A stretch of 64,000 bases of DNA, taken from the IMG/VR virus record IMGVR_UViG_3300044712_002668, positions 186,001 to 250,000 of that record; one strand, written 5' to 3'. Of the stretch, positions 45,316-53,956 are shown piece by piece. A program made the translations under genes and the position numbers. The DNA comes from a virus. Under the pieces are notes generated by a model that made no database searches, had not been told where the DNA came from, and worked only from the letters and a program-made list of their open reading frames with translations. Each line of letters starts with the position of its first letter. Positions within the stretch are counted from its first letter, which is position 1.

Positions 45316-45554
45316 TTAACGTGGTCAGGACGGTTAGGGATATTGAGAAGAATTGGATCCCATATGAGAGGGCGAAGTTTTTGGTGATTGGATTTGGACC
45401 GAAGGGAGGTGGATTGTTGGCCACGGCATTGGATGAGTTTACGGCTCATCGGTATGCCAGGATTTATAAGGAGGCTGGTTATACGATGGTGATGGTTCAG
45501 CCCATGACCGAATTGAAAAAGGTTCATGATAAGATTTGTGAGTTTTATTTCTGA
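45312..45554 (+). CDS. Hypothetical protein, 80 residues
   Basis: Not recognised. Contains a glycine-rich turn GFGPKGGGLLATALDEF. ATGA-coupled to the coiled-coil gene. Confidence 0.55.
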   Translation: MINVVRTVRDIEKNWIPYERAKFLVIGFGPKGGGLLATALDEFTAHRYARIYKEAGYTMVMVQPMTELKKVHDKICEFYF

Positions 45555-45566
45555 GATGGAGACGGC

Positions 45567-46010
45567 ATGATGGCTGAAGTATACCACGTAGATTTCGGAA
45601 ACTTTGCCCAAACCCCTTATGGTGAGGTGCGAGGGTTTGAGGTGACGGCTTACCTGTTCGACCGTTATCAACCGCTTTGTCCTTGGGATAAGCGGACCGG
45701 TACGGAGGTTTTGAAGGAACTGGTTGGTTCGGTTGTTCAGTGTTTGAATGAAGAGGGTTTGCACGATTTTCAGGTTTCTACTTATTGCGTTTCCATTTCT
45801 TGCATGCATATCGTTTATGATGATGGAGATGAGGAAGTTGAACTGACAGCGGAATTCAATGGGAACGGAATTGAAGTGGAGGATATGAGGAGGATTGACA
45901 GGGGAGGGGTTAAGGGGATGGTTGATGGGAATGCTTTGTTGGATGAATTGATGGGGATGGGAGGATTGGACGATAAGGATATTGAGAGAGGGATGGTGGT
46001 GGTAGAATGA
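45567..46010 (+). CDS. Hypothetical protein, 147 residues
   Basis: Not recognised. Beta-rich first 90 residues, acidic C-terminal 55 (MRRIDRGGVKGMVDGNALLDELMG...). Followed 27 bases later by the next gene with its own GGAGG. Confidence 0.55.
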   Translation: MMAEVYHVDFGNFAQTPYGEVRGFEVTAYLFDRYQPLCPWDKRTGTEVLKELVGSVVQCLNEEGLHDFQVSTYCVSISCMHIVYDDGDEEVELTAEFNGNGIEVEDMRRIDRGGVKGMVDGNALLDELMGMGGLDDKDIERGMVVVE

Positions 46011-46037
46011 TTATCCCGTGGTACTGGAGGTGATGAT

Positions 46038-46358
46038 ATGAGCCAATACGTCTCCAAGATTTATACGATGGGAGTTGGGTTTGGTGGGAAGATATACAAG
46101 GTGGAATACGCCTTGGTATACATTATGGATCATGATTATCAGATGAGATTGGGAGGGTATTGGGTTCGGGAGAACCGGGTTATGAATCGGGGAGGGGATT
46201 GTCCGGACCCTACGGGGGAATGGAAATTGGTACCTTGGTCCCGAGTAAGGGAGGAGGTTCGGATTGATTTGATTGGACGTTTGCCTGGCAATGATGAGGG
46301 TTGGGGAGAGCGATTGGAGGACCCTGAGAATTATCCCCCGGAGGATTATGAACGATAA
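46038..46358 (+). CDS. Hypothetical protein, 106 residues
   Basis: Not recognised. Starts with strands around GVGFGGKIYKVEYALVYIMD, ends with an acidic tail NYPPEDYER. GGAGG precedes the ATG. Confidence 0.55.
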   Translation: MSQYVSKIYTMGVGFGGKIYKVEYALVYIMDHDYQMRLGGYWVRENRVMNRGGDCPDPTGEWKLVPWSRVREEVRIDLIGRLPGNDEGWGERLEDPENYPPEDYER

Positions 46359-46557
46359 ACGAGAGAAGATTTTGAAGAAGTTGATTGAGGAATTGCGGAA
46401 TATGAGGGAGCCCGGCAGCGGGTGTTCTTGTGGTGAATGTTGCTCTGATTTCGGGAAAGCGATCATTGCGAATAAGACTGCTAACATTTTGGAAAACATT
46501 ATTAATGGTACTTATGATGATATTGAGGATCCTGATGATTTCTATCTGATGGACTGA
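46348..46557 (+). CDS. Small Cys-containing protein, 69 residues
   Basis: ATG lies within the last codons of the upstream gene. Middle has CSCGECC, a compact metal-binding candidate, between an amphipathic helix and an acidic tail. Not recognised. Confidence 0.5.
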   Translation: MNDKREKILKKLIEELRNMREPGSGCSCGECCSDFGKAIIANKTANILENIINGTYDDIEDPDDFYLMD

Positions 46558-46559
46558 TT

Positions 46560-46748
46560 ATGGCAAAGAACCGCAAACGAGATTTCATTCCTCAGAATAT
46601 TGATATTCGGGAGGATTTGAAGATTGAGAGAAGTTTGATGGAGATTCCGCCTCCTCGGAGGGACGGGGAGAGATTGAAGCGGTTGGGGGTTTTTGAGAGC
46701 CGCAAGGATTATGAAGCACGTTGTTCCGAGGAGTGGGATTCCACATGA
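46560..46748 (+). CDS. Hypothetical protein, 62 residues
   Basis: Not recognised. Highly charged (RKRDFIPQNIDIREDLKIER), then Arg/Glu-rich. Overlaps the next gene by ATGA. Confidence 0.5.
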   Translation: MAKNRKRDFIPQNIDIREDLKIERSLMEIPPPRRDGERLKRLGVFESRKDYEARCSEEWDST

Positions 46749-46927
46749 TTTGCAAATATATAGTAATTGGTCATTACGGAATTAATAGAAAGGATCCTGA
46801 TTGGCATGTTACTAGTCATACATTTTATTCAAAAGATAGTCTTGATGAAAGTATTGAGTTCAAGAATATTTTGGAGGAAATGGAAAAATATCCTAATTGG
46901 GTATTTGTGTGTGTTATGCCTGTTTGA
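46745..46927 (+). CDS. Hypothetical protein, 60 residues
   Basis: Not recognised. Strand-helix-strand pattern (CKYIVIGHYGI ... WVFVCVMPV). Its DNA is more AT-rich than its neighbours'. Confidence 0.5.
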   Translation: MICKYIVIGHYGINRKDPDWHVTSHTFYSKDSLDESIEFKNILEEMEKYPNWVFVCVMPV

Positions 46928-46963
46928 TTTTTAAGAAAATTTCTTTTTGGAAAGGAGAGAGCT

Positions 46964-47146
46964 ATGGACTGGGTATACGTAGTAGTCCATCACGGAAGAG
47001 GTTTGGTTGACATTGTATTTCAGGAACCGGATTATGATTCTGATTGGCAATGCCAAGTTGGATACAGTGGGGAGAGGGCATGGGAAGGTGCCACTCACTG
47101 TGCCAAGGCATTGGCGAGCAAGTTGGGATATGATTGTTTGGTCTGA
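46964..47146 (+). CDS. Hypothetical protein, 60 residues
   Basis: Not recognised. GGAAAGGAG precedes the ATG. Single small domain starting VYVVVHHGRGLVDIVF. Confidence 0.55.
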   Translation: MDWVYVVVHHGRGLVDIVFQEPDYDSDWQCQVGYSGERAWEGATHCAKALASKLGYDCLV

Positions 47147-47154
47147 GAGAAGCC

Positions 47155-47817
47155 ATGATGGAAGACACCTCCCCAGATTTTGGAAACGATGACATTAAGT
47201 TTGAGACAACGCCGGTTCCGATTGATACGGCGTTTATTCAAACCATTGTGGTATTTTTGAATAAGATGAATTGGAAGGAGTGGATTGACCAGTTCAATCC
47301 AGCCGGGCCGCTTCCGGAGTTGGAGGGATTCATTTCCCGGTTGCAGGATTATGTTGGGAAGCAGATATTGGCGGAAGATGCTTTGAAGTATGAGGCATTG
47401 AAGAACCTTGAAGGATTCAAGTCGAAGGAATTGGAGGCTCTTGCGGATAGGATCCGGGCATCCAGTGAAGGATGCTGGGATTGCATTCCGGAGAGGATGG
47501 GAGTTATGTTTGAGGGGAAGCTTGTTGTGATGCAGAGTTTGTATGTGGGGTTGAATTCCTCGCATTCATTCTACATTGGACATGATGTTGATGGAAACTT
47601 TTACAAGATCAGGATTGGCGATGACATGGTTGAGGTTGAGGATTTTGATTTGCAGGATTTCTATTATCGACTTTATGCGCAGCGTGATAAGTTTGTTTAT
47701 CATGAGACTGTTGTGAAGAATAAGTCCGGTGAGGTTGGACTGATTTGTCCGAAGATTCATTGTAGTAAGTTCTCATCTTTGGAGTATGCTTATTCGGGAT
47801 ATGTGGGACATTGGTGA
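47155..47817 (+). CDS. Hypothetical protein, 220 residues
   Basis: Not recognised. First half helical (an AEDALKYEALKNLEGFKSKELEALADRI stretch), second half beta-rich (MFEGKLVVMQSLYVGLNS...). One of the longer genes in the string. Confidence 0.55.
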   Translation: MMEDTSPDFGNDDIKFETTPVPIDTAFIQTIVVFLNKMNWKEWIDQFNPAGPLPELEGFISRLQDYVGKQILAEDALKYEALKNLEGFKSKELEALADRIRASSEGCWDCIPERMGVMFEGKLVVMQSLYVGLNSSHSFYIGHDVDGNFYKIRIGDDMVEVEDFDLQDFYYRLYAQRDKFVYHETVVKNKSGEVGLICPKIHCSKFSSLEYAYSGYVGHW

Positions 47818-47820
47818 TAT

Positions 47821-48066
47821 ATGCATTCTAAGATGGATGCTATTGATGATTTTATAAGGGATTTGAGGGAAGCGGTTGAGAGGGTGGGATTGAGTGAAGA
47901 GGAGTGTGCCATATTGGATAAGGAACATCCAATAGGTCCATCATCCTGGTTGGCGTTTAAATTTTTGGAGTTGCATGAGACTCCGAGAGTATTGAAAACT
48001 TACAAGTATATTGTAAGTGAGAGTATGAGCAAGAGAGTATACGTGGAACCAATGATTCTTAAATGA
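47821..48066 (+). CDS. Hypothetical protein, 81 residues
   Basis: Not recognised. Acidic helix start (DDFIRDLREAVERVGLSEEE). Last gene before a 380-base gene-free stretch. Confidence 0.5.
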   Translation: MHSKMDAIDDFIRDLREAVERVGLSEEECAILDKEHPIGPSSWLAFKFLELHETPRVLKTYKYIVSESMSKRVYVEPMILK

Positions 48067-48448
48067 ATCTTGGTTCTTAAATAAGACTCATATCGGACGT
48101 AAAGTCCGGACGGCACTTGGGGGGATTTGGGGGATAGCTTTTATTTTACTTTACACATATTCCTCTGGGACACCTTCGGGTCACCAGGCGGAATTATTCC
48201 GGCAACGAGTTACTAACAGTCTCCTTTAAGTGGGAGAGAATTAACGGGCCTTTGGTGGTCTCGGCTTCGGTATCCAAGGATGCTAGAAGTCAAGACCTCG
48301 CATAGCGCCCGTTTTTTCGCGCCTTGTTTCCGGTTCGCGGATCAGGGCGCGAAAAAAATTGTCTTAAATTTTTAGAGTTTTTTCCGGCCGAAAAAAAATT
48401 CCTTAATAGGTCGAATAAGAGGCCGGGCTTGCAAAGGCAGAATGTATC
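48067..48448 (+). promoter_or_regulatory. Gene-free leader with hairpins
   Basis: Holds GGACGTAAAGTCC and GGACACCTTCGGGTCACC-type hairpins and a 12-bp inverted repeat TTTTTTCGCGCC/GGCGCGAAAAAA (48312-48357) that can act as a terminator. GC content rises here as at 42 and 44 kb. Probably a 5' leader of the next unit. Confidence 0.45.
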
Positions 48449-48886
48449 ATGGTCCCAACAAACAACACACGAGAATTTCTTATTCCGGATATCCGTGGAG
48501 AAGGATGCTCCAATACGGAAGCCGGTCTTAACGGGGAATATTGTACGATGTTGGCGGACGAATTGGGGGAACGATTCACTATCACACAACTTCAAGGTGT
48601 GATAGCTTATATTGAAAGAGTTTTGTCTGGTAAGCTTTATCCCGGTGATGAGATTTATAAGCTCGGTATCAATCCTTATAGCTATAATAAACATGACCTG
48701 ATTGCGGTTGAGAACCGGGTGGCTCTTGCTATCTGGAAGCAAGAGAAATTGGCTGAGGACCGTGCGGTGAAAGCTGCTCGGATGAAGATTGCTTCCGTTG
48801 CCGATCATAAATATGATTGGGAATGTTCCTGCAATCATTGCAAAGACGAAAGGGAATGCCTCCGCAATTTGAAATATGTAGGGTGA
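48449..48886 (+). CDS. Hypothetical protein with C-terminal zinc knuckle
   Basis: 145 residues. Helical; C-terminal CSCNHCKDEREC may bind zinc. No strong RBS, so the start (ATG 48449) is tentative. Not recognised. Confidence 0.55.
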   Translation: MVPTNNTREFLIPDIRGEGCSNTEAGLNGEYCTMLADELGERFTITQLQGVIAYIERVLSGKLYPGDEIYKLGINPYSYNKHDLIAVENRVALAIWKQEKLAEDRAVKAARMKIASVADHKYDWECSCNHCKDERECLRNLKYVG

Positions 48887-48923
48887 TGTAAGTTTTGTTT
48901 GATATGGGAGAGTGAGTGTGTGT

Positions 48924-49244
48924 ATGAGCAAGTACGGACAAGTAGAGAATTTGGAAGCGGTTGTATATTTGATTCAGAGGTACAACCCGCATTGTGTGGA
49001 TGAGAGTTGGGCCAGGGATTGTGTAACAACGTTGATTGATATGGTTGTTGAGGCTTATGAGAAGGAGAGGGCGGCAGGGAATACGGGATTGGTAGTGAAG
49101 ACGGCCAGGACGGGGATGGCGTTTGTGACATTGATGGCATATCAGGCGAATCTGATGCCTAATGGGGAGTATATTGAAATCAGGGCATGTTTTGATCCAT
49201 TGACTACGGTTGAAAATATGAAGGTTATTGACCATGCGTTGTAA
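48924..49244 (+). CDS. Hypothetical protein, 106 residues
   Basis: Not recognised. ATG 48924 within GTGTGTGTATGAGC after GGGAGAG. Helical with a beta-rich end; overlaps the next gene. Confidence 0.5.
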   Translation: MSKYGQVENLEAVVYLIQRYNPHCVDESWARDCVTTLIDMVVEAYEKERAAGNTGLVVKTARTGMAFVTLMAYQANLMPNGEYIEIRACFDPLTTVENMKVIDHAL

Positions 49245-49506
49245 TTGTGGGAAAGAGATTGATGAGGAGTTTATTCTTGGGGAGGAGGTTGTTTGCGAAA
49301 CCTGTTATAATGAATGGGTAACGCATCGTAACATTTGGTATAAGGGAAGTTATCAAAACATTGATATGTTGCATATGAGGGAGGAGGAGGATAGGGTGGG
49401 GAGTGAGGAGTATAAGAAGAAGATTGATGAGGAGTACAGATTGATGGGGATTTCGGCGGAGGAGGATGAGAGGAGCAATGAAGAGTTCTGGGCCGGGGAG
49501 ATATGA
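49234..49506 (+). CDS. Small zinc-ribbon protein, acidic tail
   Basis: 90 residues. RCNCGKEIDEEFILGEEVVCETCYNEW forms a CxC...CxxC ribbon; the remainder is very acidic and helical. Directly precedes the first glycine-rich gene. Confidence 0.6.
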   Translation: MRCNCGKEIDEEFILGEEVVCETCYNEWVTHRNIWYKGSYQNIDMLHMREEEDRVGSEEYKKKIDEEYRLMGISAEEDERSNEEFWAGEI

Positions 49507-49513
49507 ATTATGT

Positions 49514-49720
49514 TTGGGGGTGATTATTCTTGATAAAGAGGATTGGATGACCCCTGAGAAAAATGGTTATGGATTTGGAATTGGTTATGGGAGTGGAGAA
49601 GGGGCAGAGATTAATGGCACTGGAAATGGTTATGGTAATGGAGCTGGTGGAGGGCGGGGGTTTGGAGTTGGAAGCGGTGCTTGTTTAGGAGCAGGAAACG
49701 GCGAAGGATTTAGCAGATGA
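49514..49720 (+). CDS. Gly-rich leader-family protein G1, start codon altered
   Basis: Member 1 of the 14-copy family: VIILDKEDWMTPE leader, then GX repeats (YGFGIGYGSGEG...). Unlike the others it has no MK: the codons before VIIL read TTG-GGG, so initiation would need TTG 49514 or GTG 49520. The DNA reads ATGTTTGGGGGTG where others have ATGAAAGT, suggesting a small indel. Ends with GNGEGFSR, like G2, and overlaps G2 by ATGA. Confidence 0.6.
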   Translation: MGVIILDKEDWMTPEKNGYGFGIGYGSGEGAEINGTGNGYGNGAGGGRGFGVGSGACLGAGNGEGFSR

Positions 49721-49926
49721 AAGTATTGATTCTGGATAAGAAGGATTGGATGACGCCTGAGGATAATGGTTTGGAAGGTGAGAGTCATAGAGATGGGAGT
49801 GGAAGGGGAGAGGGGGCAAGGTGGAGTGGCGATGGTTATGGTTATGGAGCTGGTAATGGTGCGGTGCTTGGAACTGGCTATGGTGCTTGTTTAGGAGCTG
49901 GCAACGGCCAAGGATTTAGCAGATGA
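49717..49926 (+). CDS. Gly-rich leader-family protein G2
   Basis: 69 residues. Leader MKVLILDKKDWMTPE, short polar stretch, then alternating Gly repeats and a GACLGAGNGQGFSR end almost identical to G1's. ATGA overlaps on both sides place it in a translational chain with G1, G3 and G4. No signal peptide, no enzyme motif. Confidence 0.75.
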   Translation: MKVLILDKKDWMTPEDNGLEGESHRDGSGRGEGARWSGDGYGYGAGNGAVLGTGYGACLGAGNGQGFSR

Positions 49927-50156
49927 AAGTCTTGATTCTTGATAAAGAGGATTGGCAGATACGGGAGCAGCAAGACGGCAGCAGTACTACCTCAGATTAC
50001 GGTTTTGGAAACGGGATTGGAACTGGATTTGGGTATGGCGCAGGACGTAGCAACGGCATTGGAACCGGAGATGGGGAAGGTGAGGCGGGAGGCTTCCTTG
50101 TTGGTTGGGGTGCTGGAGGCGGCACGCACAATGGCTGTGGGGATTTTGAGGAATGA
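49923..50156 (+). CDS. Gly-rich leader-family protein G3
   Basis: 77 residues. Leader MKVLILDKEDWQI, then DYGFGNGIGTGFGYGAG and other GX runs, ending HNGCGDFEE. ATGA-coupled to G2 and G4. Confidence 0.75.
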   Translation: MKVLILDKEDWQIREQQDGSSTTSDYGFGNGIGTGFGYGAGRSNGIGTGDGEGEAGGFLVGWGAGGGTHNGCGDFEE

Positions 50157-50407
50157 AAGTATTGATTCTTGATAAAGAGGATTGGCAGATAAAAGAGAAT
50201 GGTAACGGTGATAACTGGTTTTATAGTAATGGCGATGGTATGGGTTACGATGGTGGTTGTACTCAAGGTAGGGGCAGAGGAACTGGTAAGGGTTGTGGCC
50301 AGGGCGATGGTGATGGCAGCCGTGGTGATTATGGTTTGGTTATTGGTAGTGGAGATGGTAGTGGTCTGGGTAGTGGAGATGGTAGTGGTCTGGGCCGAGG
50401 AAGATAA
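50153..50407 (+). CDS. Gly-rich leader-family protein G4
   Basis: 84 residues. Leader MKVLILDKEDWQIKE, a polar DNWFYSNGDG segment, repeats with single Cys residues (GGCTQG, GKGCGQG), and an exact tandem duplication GDGSGLGSGDGSGLG near the end, showing how the repeats grow. Confidence 0.75.
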   Translation: MKVLILDKEDWQIKENGNGDNWFYSNGDGMGYDGGCTQGRGRGTGKGCGQGDGDGSRGDYGLVIGSGDGSGLGSGDGSGLGRGR

Positions 50408-50607
50408 TGATAATCAAAGATGTAAAAGATTTATTGGCCAAGGTTGATAAGATGGGGGAATCGTATATGGAGAGCAATGTTTTATTGGCAACGATAGCGG
50501 TATGCATTGATAATCAGAATGATATTTTGAAGAGACAGAATGAATTGTTGGGGAGGCACAATGAATTGTTATCGGAACAGAATATGATATTGAGGAGTCA
50601 CAAGTGA
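50407..50607 (+). CDS. Short coiled-coil protein, 66 residues
   Basis: Starts at the stop of G4. The second half repeats a heptad-like unit (KRQNELLGRHNELLSEQNMIL). Shares a SNxLLAT segment with the gene at 60755. Not recognised. Confidence 0.6.
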   Translation: MIIKDVKDLLAKVDKMGESYMESNVLLATIAVCIDNQNDILKRQNELLGRHNELLSEQNMILRSHK

Positions 50608-50608
50608 C

Positions 50609-50785
50609 ATGGAAACGGAAGATAAGGAGAGGCTTGAGAGATTATTGGAGGTGGTAGCTGAATATTACAGGCAACATAAGAAGGGGATTGAGAGGTGTGA
50701 GGAATTTGTGAAGAAGGGTTATATGAAGAAGGTTGGCGGGGCATATGTATCGAGAGCAACGGGAAGGGTGATGTTGCCGGTATGA
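50609..50785 (+). CDS. Small charged protein, 58 residues
   Basis: ATG two bases after the previous stop; charged helix (DKERLERLLEVVAEYYRQHKK) and a basic second half. Overlaps the next gene by ATGA. Not recognised. Confidence 0.55.
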   Translation: METEDKERLERLLEVVAEYYRQHKKGIERCEEFVKKGYMKKVGGAYVSRATGRVMLPV

Positions 50786-50988
50786 CAACGGATAATGATG
50801 GTGAGCCGATTCCAACCAGTTATGAGGGTATTTATTGGAAGGAGAGATGGAGCAGGATGAAGAAATTATATGATTATGAACATAAGGAATATGCAGACAA
50901 ATTTCAAACATTTACTGTTCTGGTTTTCGGTGGTGTTATTTTTGTGATTCTGGTTATGCTGACTATTCCTTTGCTGCGAGGATGCTAA
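50782..50988 (+). CDS. Small tail-anchored membrane protein, 68 residues
   Basis: Polar N-terminal 40 residues, then one C-terminal membrane helix (VLVFGGVIFVILVMLTIPLL) and a final RGC. Not recognised. Confidence 0.6.
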   Translation: MTTDNDGEPIPTSYEGIYWKERWSRMKKLYDYEHKEYADKFQTFTVLVFGGVIFVILVMLTIPLLRGC

Positions 50989-50992
50989 GAAC

Positions 50993-51709
50993 ATGCAAAA
51001 CATCAACATCAGTAATTTTACTATTATCGGTGGCAGAATTATTGATGGTAAACCTTTTACTGAGCAACAAGCGCAGTCGAAAGTTCCGGTTCAGGAGATT
51101 GGGCCGCGTCAAGTTTGTTTCATATGTGTTCATAAAGATGGGACGCCATATACTATAGAGGCCAGAACGGCGGCTGAAGCAGAGCAAGAGTTTTTTAAGA
51201 CTTATAAGAGTTATCCTAGTTGTATTAATGATGGCATTGGTAATGGTTTTTTTGTCAATGAGGGTACCAGCAAGTATCAGAAAGAACCTGAGGCTCCGAA
51301 GCATAGCGAATTGAAGAATGAAATAGTTTATACCAATGGTATTAGATTGAAAAATCATCCTGGTTTGTATTATCGGTTAGTAACTAATCATAACAATACA
51401 AAAATAGTAAAGCCAAATATTAGATATCTAGTTTATTATATTCTATCCACTGTTGGTGAAAATCGTTTGAGTGAGACACAGATACATGAAATAGCAGAAA
51501 AGATCTGGCCGGGTATTATAGATTATTATAGTTGTATACTGATACAAAAATATCTTTGTTGTAGCAATTATGTATCTTATAATTATAAACTTGGTGGATA
51601 TTTTCTACTGCCATCCGGTTATAGTTATCTAGCTTTTCATAATAGAAAAAAGAATAACCGTAGAGTTGCTCGTAATTTGGCTAAGCAAAACACCAAGGGT
51701 TATAATTAA
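50993..51709 (+). CDS. Hypothetical protein, 238 residues
   Basis: Not recognised. Beta-rich N-terminal 110 residues; C-terminal part helical with a basic end (NRKKNNRRVARNLAKQN). More AT-rich than its neighbours. TAATG overlap with the next gene. Confidence 0.55.
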   Translation: MQNINISNFTIIGGRIIDGKPFTEQQAQSKVPVQEIGPRQVCFICVHKDGTPYTIEARTAAEAEQEFFKTYKSYPSCINDGIGNGFFVNEGTSKYQKEPEAPKHSELKNEIVYTNGIRLKNHPGLYYRLVTNHNNTKIVKPNIRYLVYYILSTVGENRLSETQIHEIAEKIWPGIIDYYSCILIQKYLCCSNYVSYNYKLGGYFLLPSGYSYLAFHNRKKNNRRVARNLAKQNTKGYN

Positions 51710-52104
51710 TGAATAATTATAAAAGATATTTTATTTTCCTTCTATGTTTTATGGTCTCATCCATAGCACTGGGTGATACTAATAAAGATCCTTTGTTTCG
51801 TTTGACTGTGACAATTCATTTCAAAGGAAAGCGAATAAGCGATTATACAGTAGATCTTGAAAAAGATAAGATTACACCAGTAGTGCTTCCCACATCATCG
51901 TGGGATTGTGCAACAATGGCTACCAGAATTTCTGGAGAGTACAGAACAAAAAGTATCAACTGTACTATTTGGGATCAGAAAGAGAAAAAACCAATAGTAC
52001 AAGTTGCAAGCAGAGCTTTTCGTAAAGAGAGGGTTTGTAATTCTGGTAACCTGATATTGCATGAGGGTGATAGGCAAATAATTTTGGTTTTAGAATGTAA
52101 ATGA
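51709..52104 (+). CDS. Secreted hypothetical protein
   Basis: 131 residues. Clear signal peptide (YKRYFIFLLCFMVSSIALG, cleavage before DTN), then a beta-rich domain with four cysteines that could form disulphides outside the cytoplasm. Not recognised. Confidence 0.6.
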   Translation: MNNYKRYFIFLLCFMVSSIALGDTNKDPLFRLTVTIHFKGKRISDYTVDLEKDKITPVVLPTSSWDCATMATRISGEYRTKSINCTIWDQKEKKPIVQVASRAFRKERVCNSGNLILHEGDRQIILVLECK

Positions 52105-52118
52105 TACACTATACCAGT

Positions 52119-52379
52119 ATGACCAACACCACGAGCATCAAGGCTTTCCGCAAGAATTCCCGCCGCAACTTCCACGATGGGGATGGAGGCGAGGATCTTG
52201 TTATCAAGATGTATTGCAACCCTGACATTCGATGGCTGTGTCAGAGGATTGTCAATGAGAGCGGAGGAAAGATTGTTTTCATCGAGGATGATTACAGCCT
52301 GCCGAGTGGCAATATTGTTTTCGAGCTTATGAGCGGAAAGCGGATTGAGAAGCACTTCTACTTCCCGAATGGAAACTGA
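52119..52379 (+). CDS. Hypothetical protein, 86 residues
   Basis: Not recognised. Two starts are possible: ATG 52101 overlapping the upstream stop, or ATG 52119. Basic N-terminus (KAFRKNSRRNF), then a strand-rich part. Confidence 0.55.
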   Translation: MTNTTSIKAFRKNSRRNFHDGDGGEDLVIKMYCNPDIRWLCQRIVNESGGKIVFIEDDYSLPSGNIVFELMSGKRIEKHFYFPNGN

Positions 52380-52718
52380 ATGAAAAGAAACTGCAATATT
52401 TGCGGGGAAGAGTTTGATACACAATCTCCGGAGAAGCGAGCGGTTGGGGGATTGATAACAACCTGTCCTGATTGTTCTGAGGAACATACGGTGAAGTATG
52501 CCGGGGTACAATCTGCCGATGGAAAGCAAGCCCAGGCAACAATCCTGAAGTTCAATAACGAAGCAGATAAGAAAGCATATATAAGATTCTGGAAGAACAA
52601 TACAGGATGGAACAAAGGCAAATCCTGTCAGCTTGGAAATCATTTATCAACAACGCCGGGGATTTCTTTTGAAAGTGTTCAAACGTTCCATGCAACGAAT
52701 CACAAGGGCAAAGCATGA
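52380..52718 (+). CDS. Zinc-ribbon protein, 112 residues
   Basis: CNICGEEF...TTCPDCSEEH gives a two-knuckle ribbon in the first 40 residues; the rest is not recognised. Begins one base after the upstream stop and overlaps the next by ATGA. Confidence 0.6.
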   Translation: MKRNCNICGEEFDTQSPEKRAVGGLITTCPDCSEEHTVKYAGVQSADGKQAQATILKFNNEADKKAYIRFWKNNTGWNKGKSCQLGNHLSTTPGISFESVQTFHATNHKGKA

Positions 52719-53434
52719 ACATCCAAGAGATCAAGAGGGTTGTGAGTGAGAACTGTGAGCGGGTTGCGAAGCTCGGCAATTGGCCGAGGTATATTTCTCC
52801 CGATAGTTTGCTTTCAAGGATTCCCGATGGAGGTAAGGCTCCGGGTTTCGATGCAGGGATTGCTTGCTGTCTGGGATTGATTCCCGAGGATAAGCAGAAG
52901 TTGTCAGCAACGTTGCATGCGGCTTATACGCCAGCAGCGGTTGAGCAGGTTCGTAGGGAGATTGCGCTGGATGATGATAAGTTTTATGGGACGGAAACTT
53001 TCTATTGGTTGCTAGCCTGTTCATATTGTACTGAGGAACAGACTGAGGATCAGTTTTTCAATGCATGTCTTCTTGTAAGATTCATTCAGGCTCCTGAATC
53101 TATTGAGCGTGCTCGCAAGGAATATAAGAAGATGACGAGCAATTATAAGGTAGCTGACAATGTGGCTTGGGCCGTTGTTGATGGAGGGATTCAGGGAGCA
53201 TACTTGGACGGTTTGGATTTGGGGGTTCAATTCAATCATGGGATATTCTTTGTGAGTACTTATAAGGAGAGCTTGGGGATTCCGGAAAATTTCAAGTGGG
53301 TTGATCCTCCAACGAAGGAGCGGCCGATGAGCAATTCGGGACCGGTTTGGGGAAGCAAGCAGTATGTAAAGTGTGCAACTGCTGCTGAGCTGTTTGTGGT
53401 GTTGCTTTTGGCCAGGAGTTATCTTGGAGTATAA
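52715..53434 (+). CDS. Hypothetical protein, 239 residues
   Basis: Not recognised. Mixed helix/strand; segment TKERPMSNSGPVWGSKQYVKCATAAELFVVLLLARS near the end. A gap with AGGAGG follows before the next gene. Confidence 0.55.
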   Translation: MNIQEIKRVVSENCERVAKLGNWPRYISPDSLLSRIPDGGKAPGFDAGIACCLGLIPEDKQKLSATLHAAYTPAAVEQVRREIALDDDKFYGTETFYWLLACSYCTEEQTEDQFFNACLLVRFIQAPESIERARKEYKKMTSNYKVADNVAWAVVDGGIQGAYLDGLDLGVQFNHGIFFVSTYKESLGIPENFKWVDPPTKERPMSNSGPVWGSKQYVKCATAAELFVVLLLARSYLGV

Positions 53435-53507
53435 AAGGAATAGTTTGTAAATAGGCCAAATAATTCCTGGGTCCCACCCGTCAAGATATTAAATAGGAGG
53501 AAAGCAA

Positions 53508-53864
53508 ATGATCATAAAAGAGATACCCAAGGGTAAGATAACATTGATTAATGAGATATTATTGAAGTATGATCCGGCGGGGACAACGAGTCCTGATACG
53601 GATGAGTACTTGACGGAGGCAACGGATATTCTGTTGGAGATCCGCAAGGCAATCAAGGACCGAAAGATGTTTGGTTCTCATCAGGTTTCTTTGGAATCTG
53701 TCATTTGCAATATCGTATATGGCGAGTTGATAAAGAAATTTGCGATTGGAAGGAATGCGATTACTTATGATATTAGCATTCATGAGAAGTTGGTAGATAA
53801 GGGATCATGTGTTGAAGCTGGCAAAGAGATTTATGAATTGTTCAAAGGAGCGGAGACAACATGA
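53508..53864 (+). CDS. Hypothetical protein, 118 residues
   Basis: Strong RBS AGGAGG. Not recognised; mostly helical (TDEYLTEATDILLEIRKAIKD). ATGA overlap with a 31-codon ORF. Confidence 0.55.
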   Translation: MIIKEIPKGKITLINEILLKYDPAGTTSPDTDEYLTEATDILLEIRKAIKDRKMFGSHQVSLESVICNIVYGELIKKFAIGRNAITYDISIHEKLVDKGSCVEAGKEIYELFKGAETT

Positions 53865-53956
53865 CAACCCCAACAGCAAAGAGTTTGGTTCAGATTATTC
53901 GTGAAGCTGTTGAGGCATTTGAGAATAAGTGGTTTATTGTAATCAGGAAGCGATGA
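53861..53956 (+). CDS. 31-residue coupled ORF
   Basis: Starts in the stop of the upstream gene and its stop overlaps the start of the downstream gene (ATGA on both sides). Amphipathic helix (SLVQIIREAVEAFENKWF) with basic end. The double coupling supports translation. Confidence 0.55.
   Translation: MTTPTAKSLVQIIREAVEAFENKWFIVIRKR

Noticed and set aside
49514-50407. Glycine repeats as a non-coding minisatellite
   Set aside because: All fourteen copies keep one frame, the same leader, start codon (except G1) and ATGA couplings, which points to protein-level selection.
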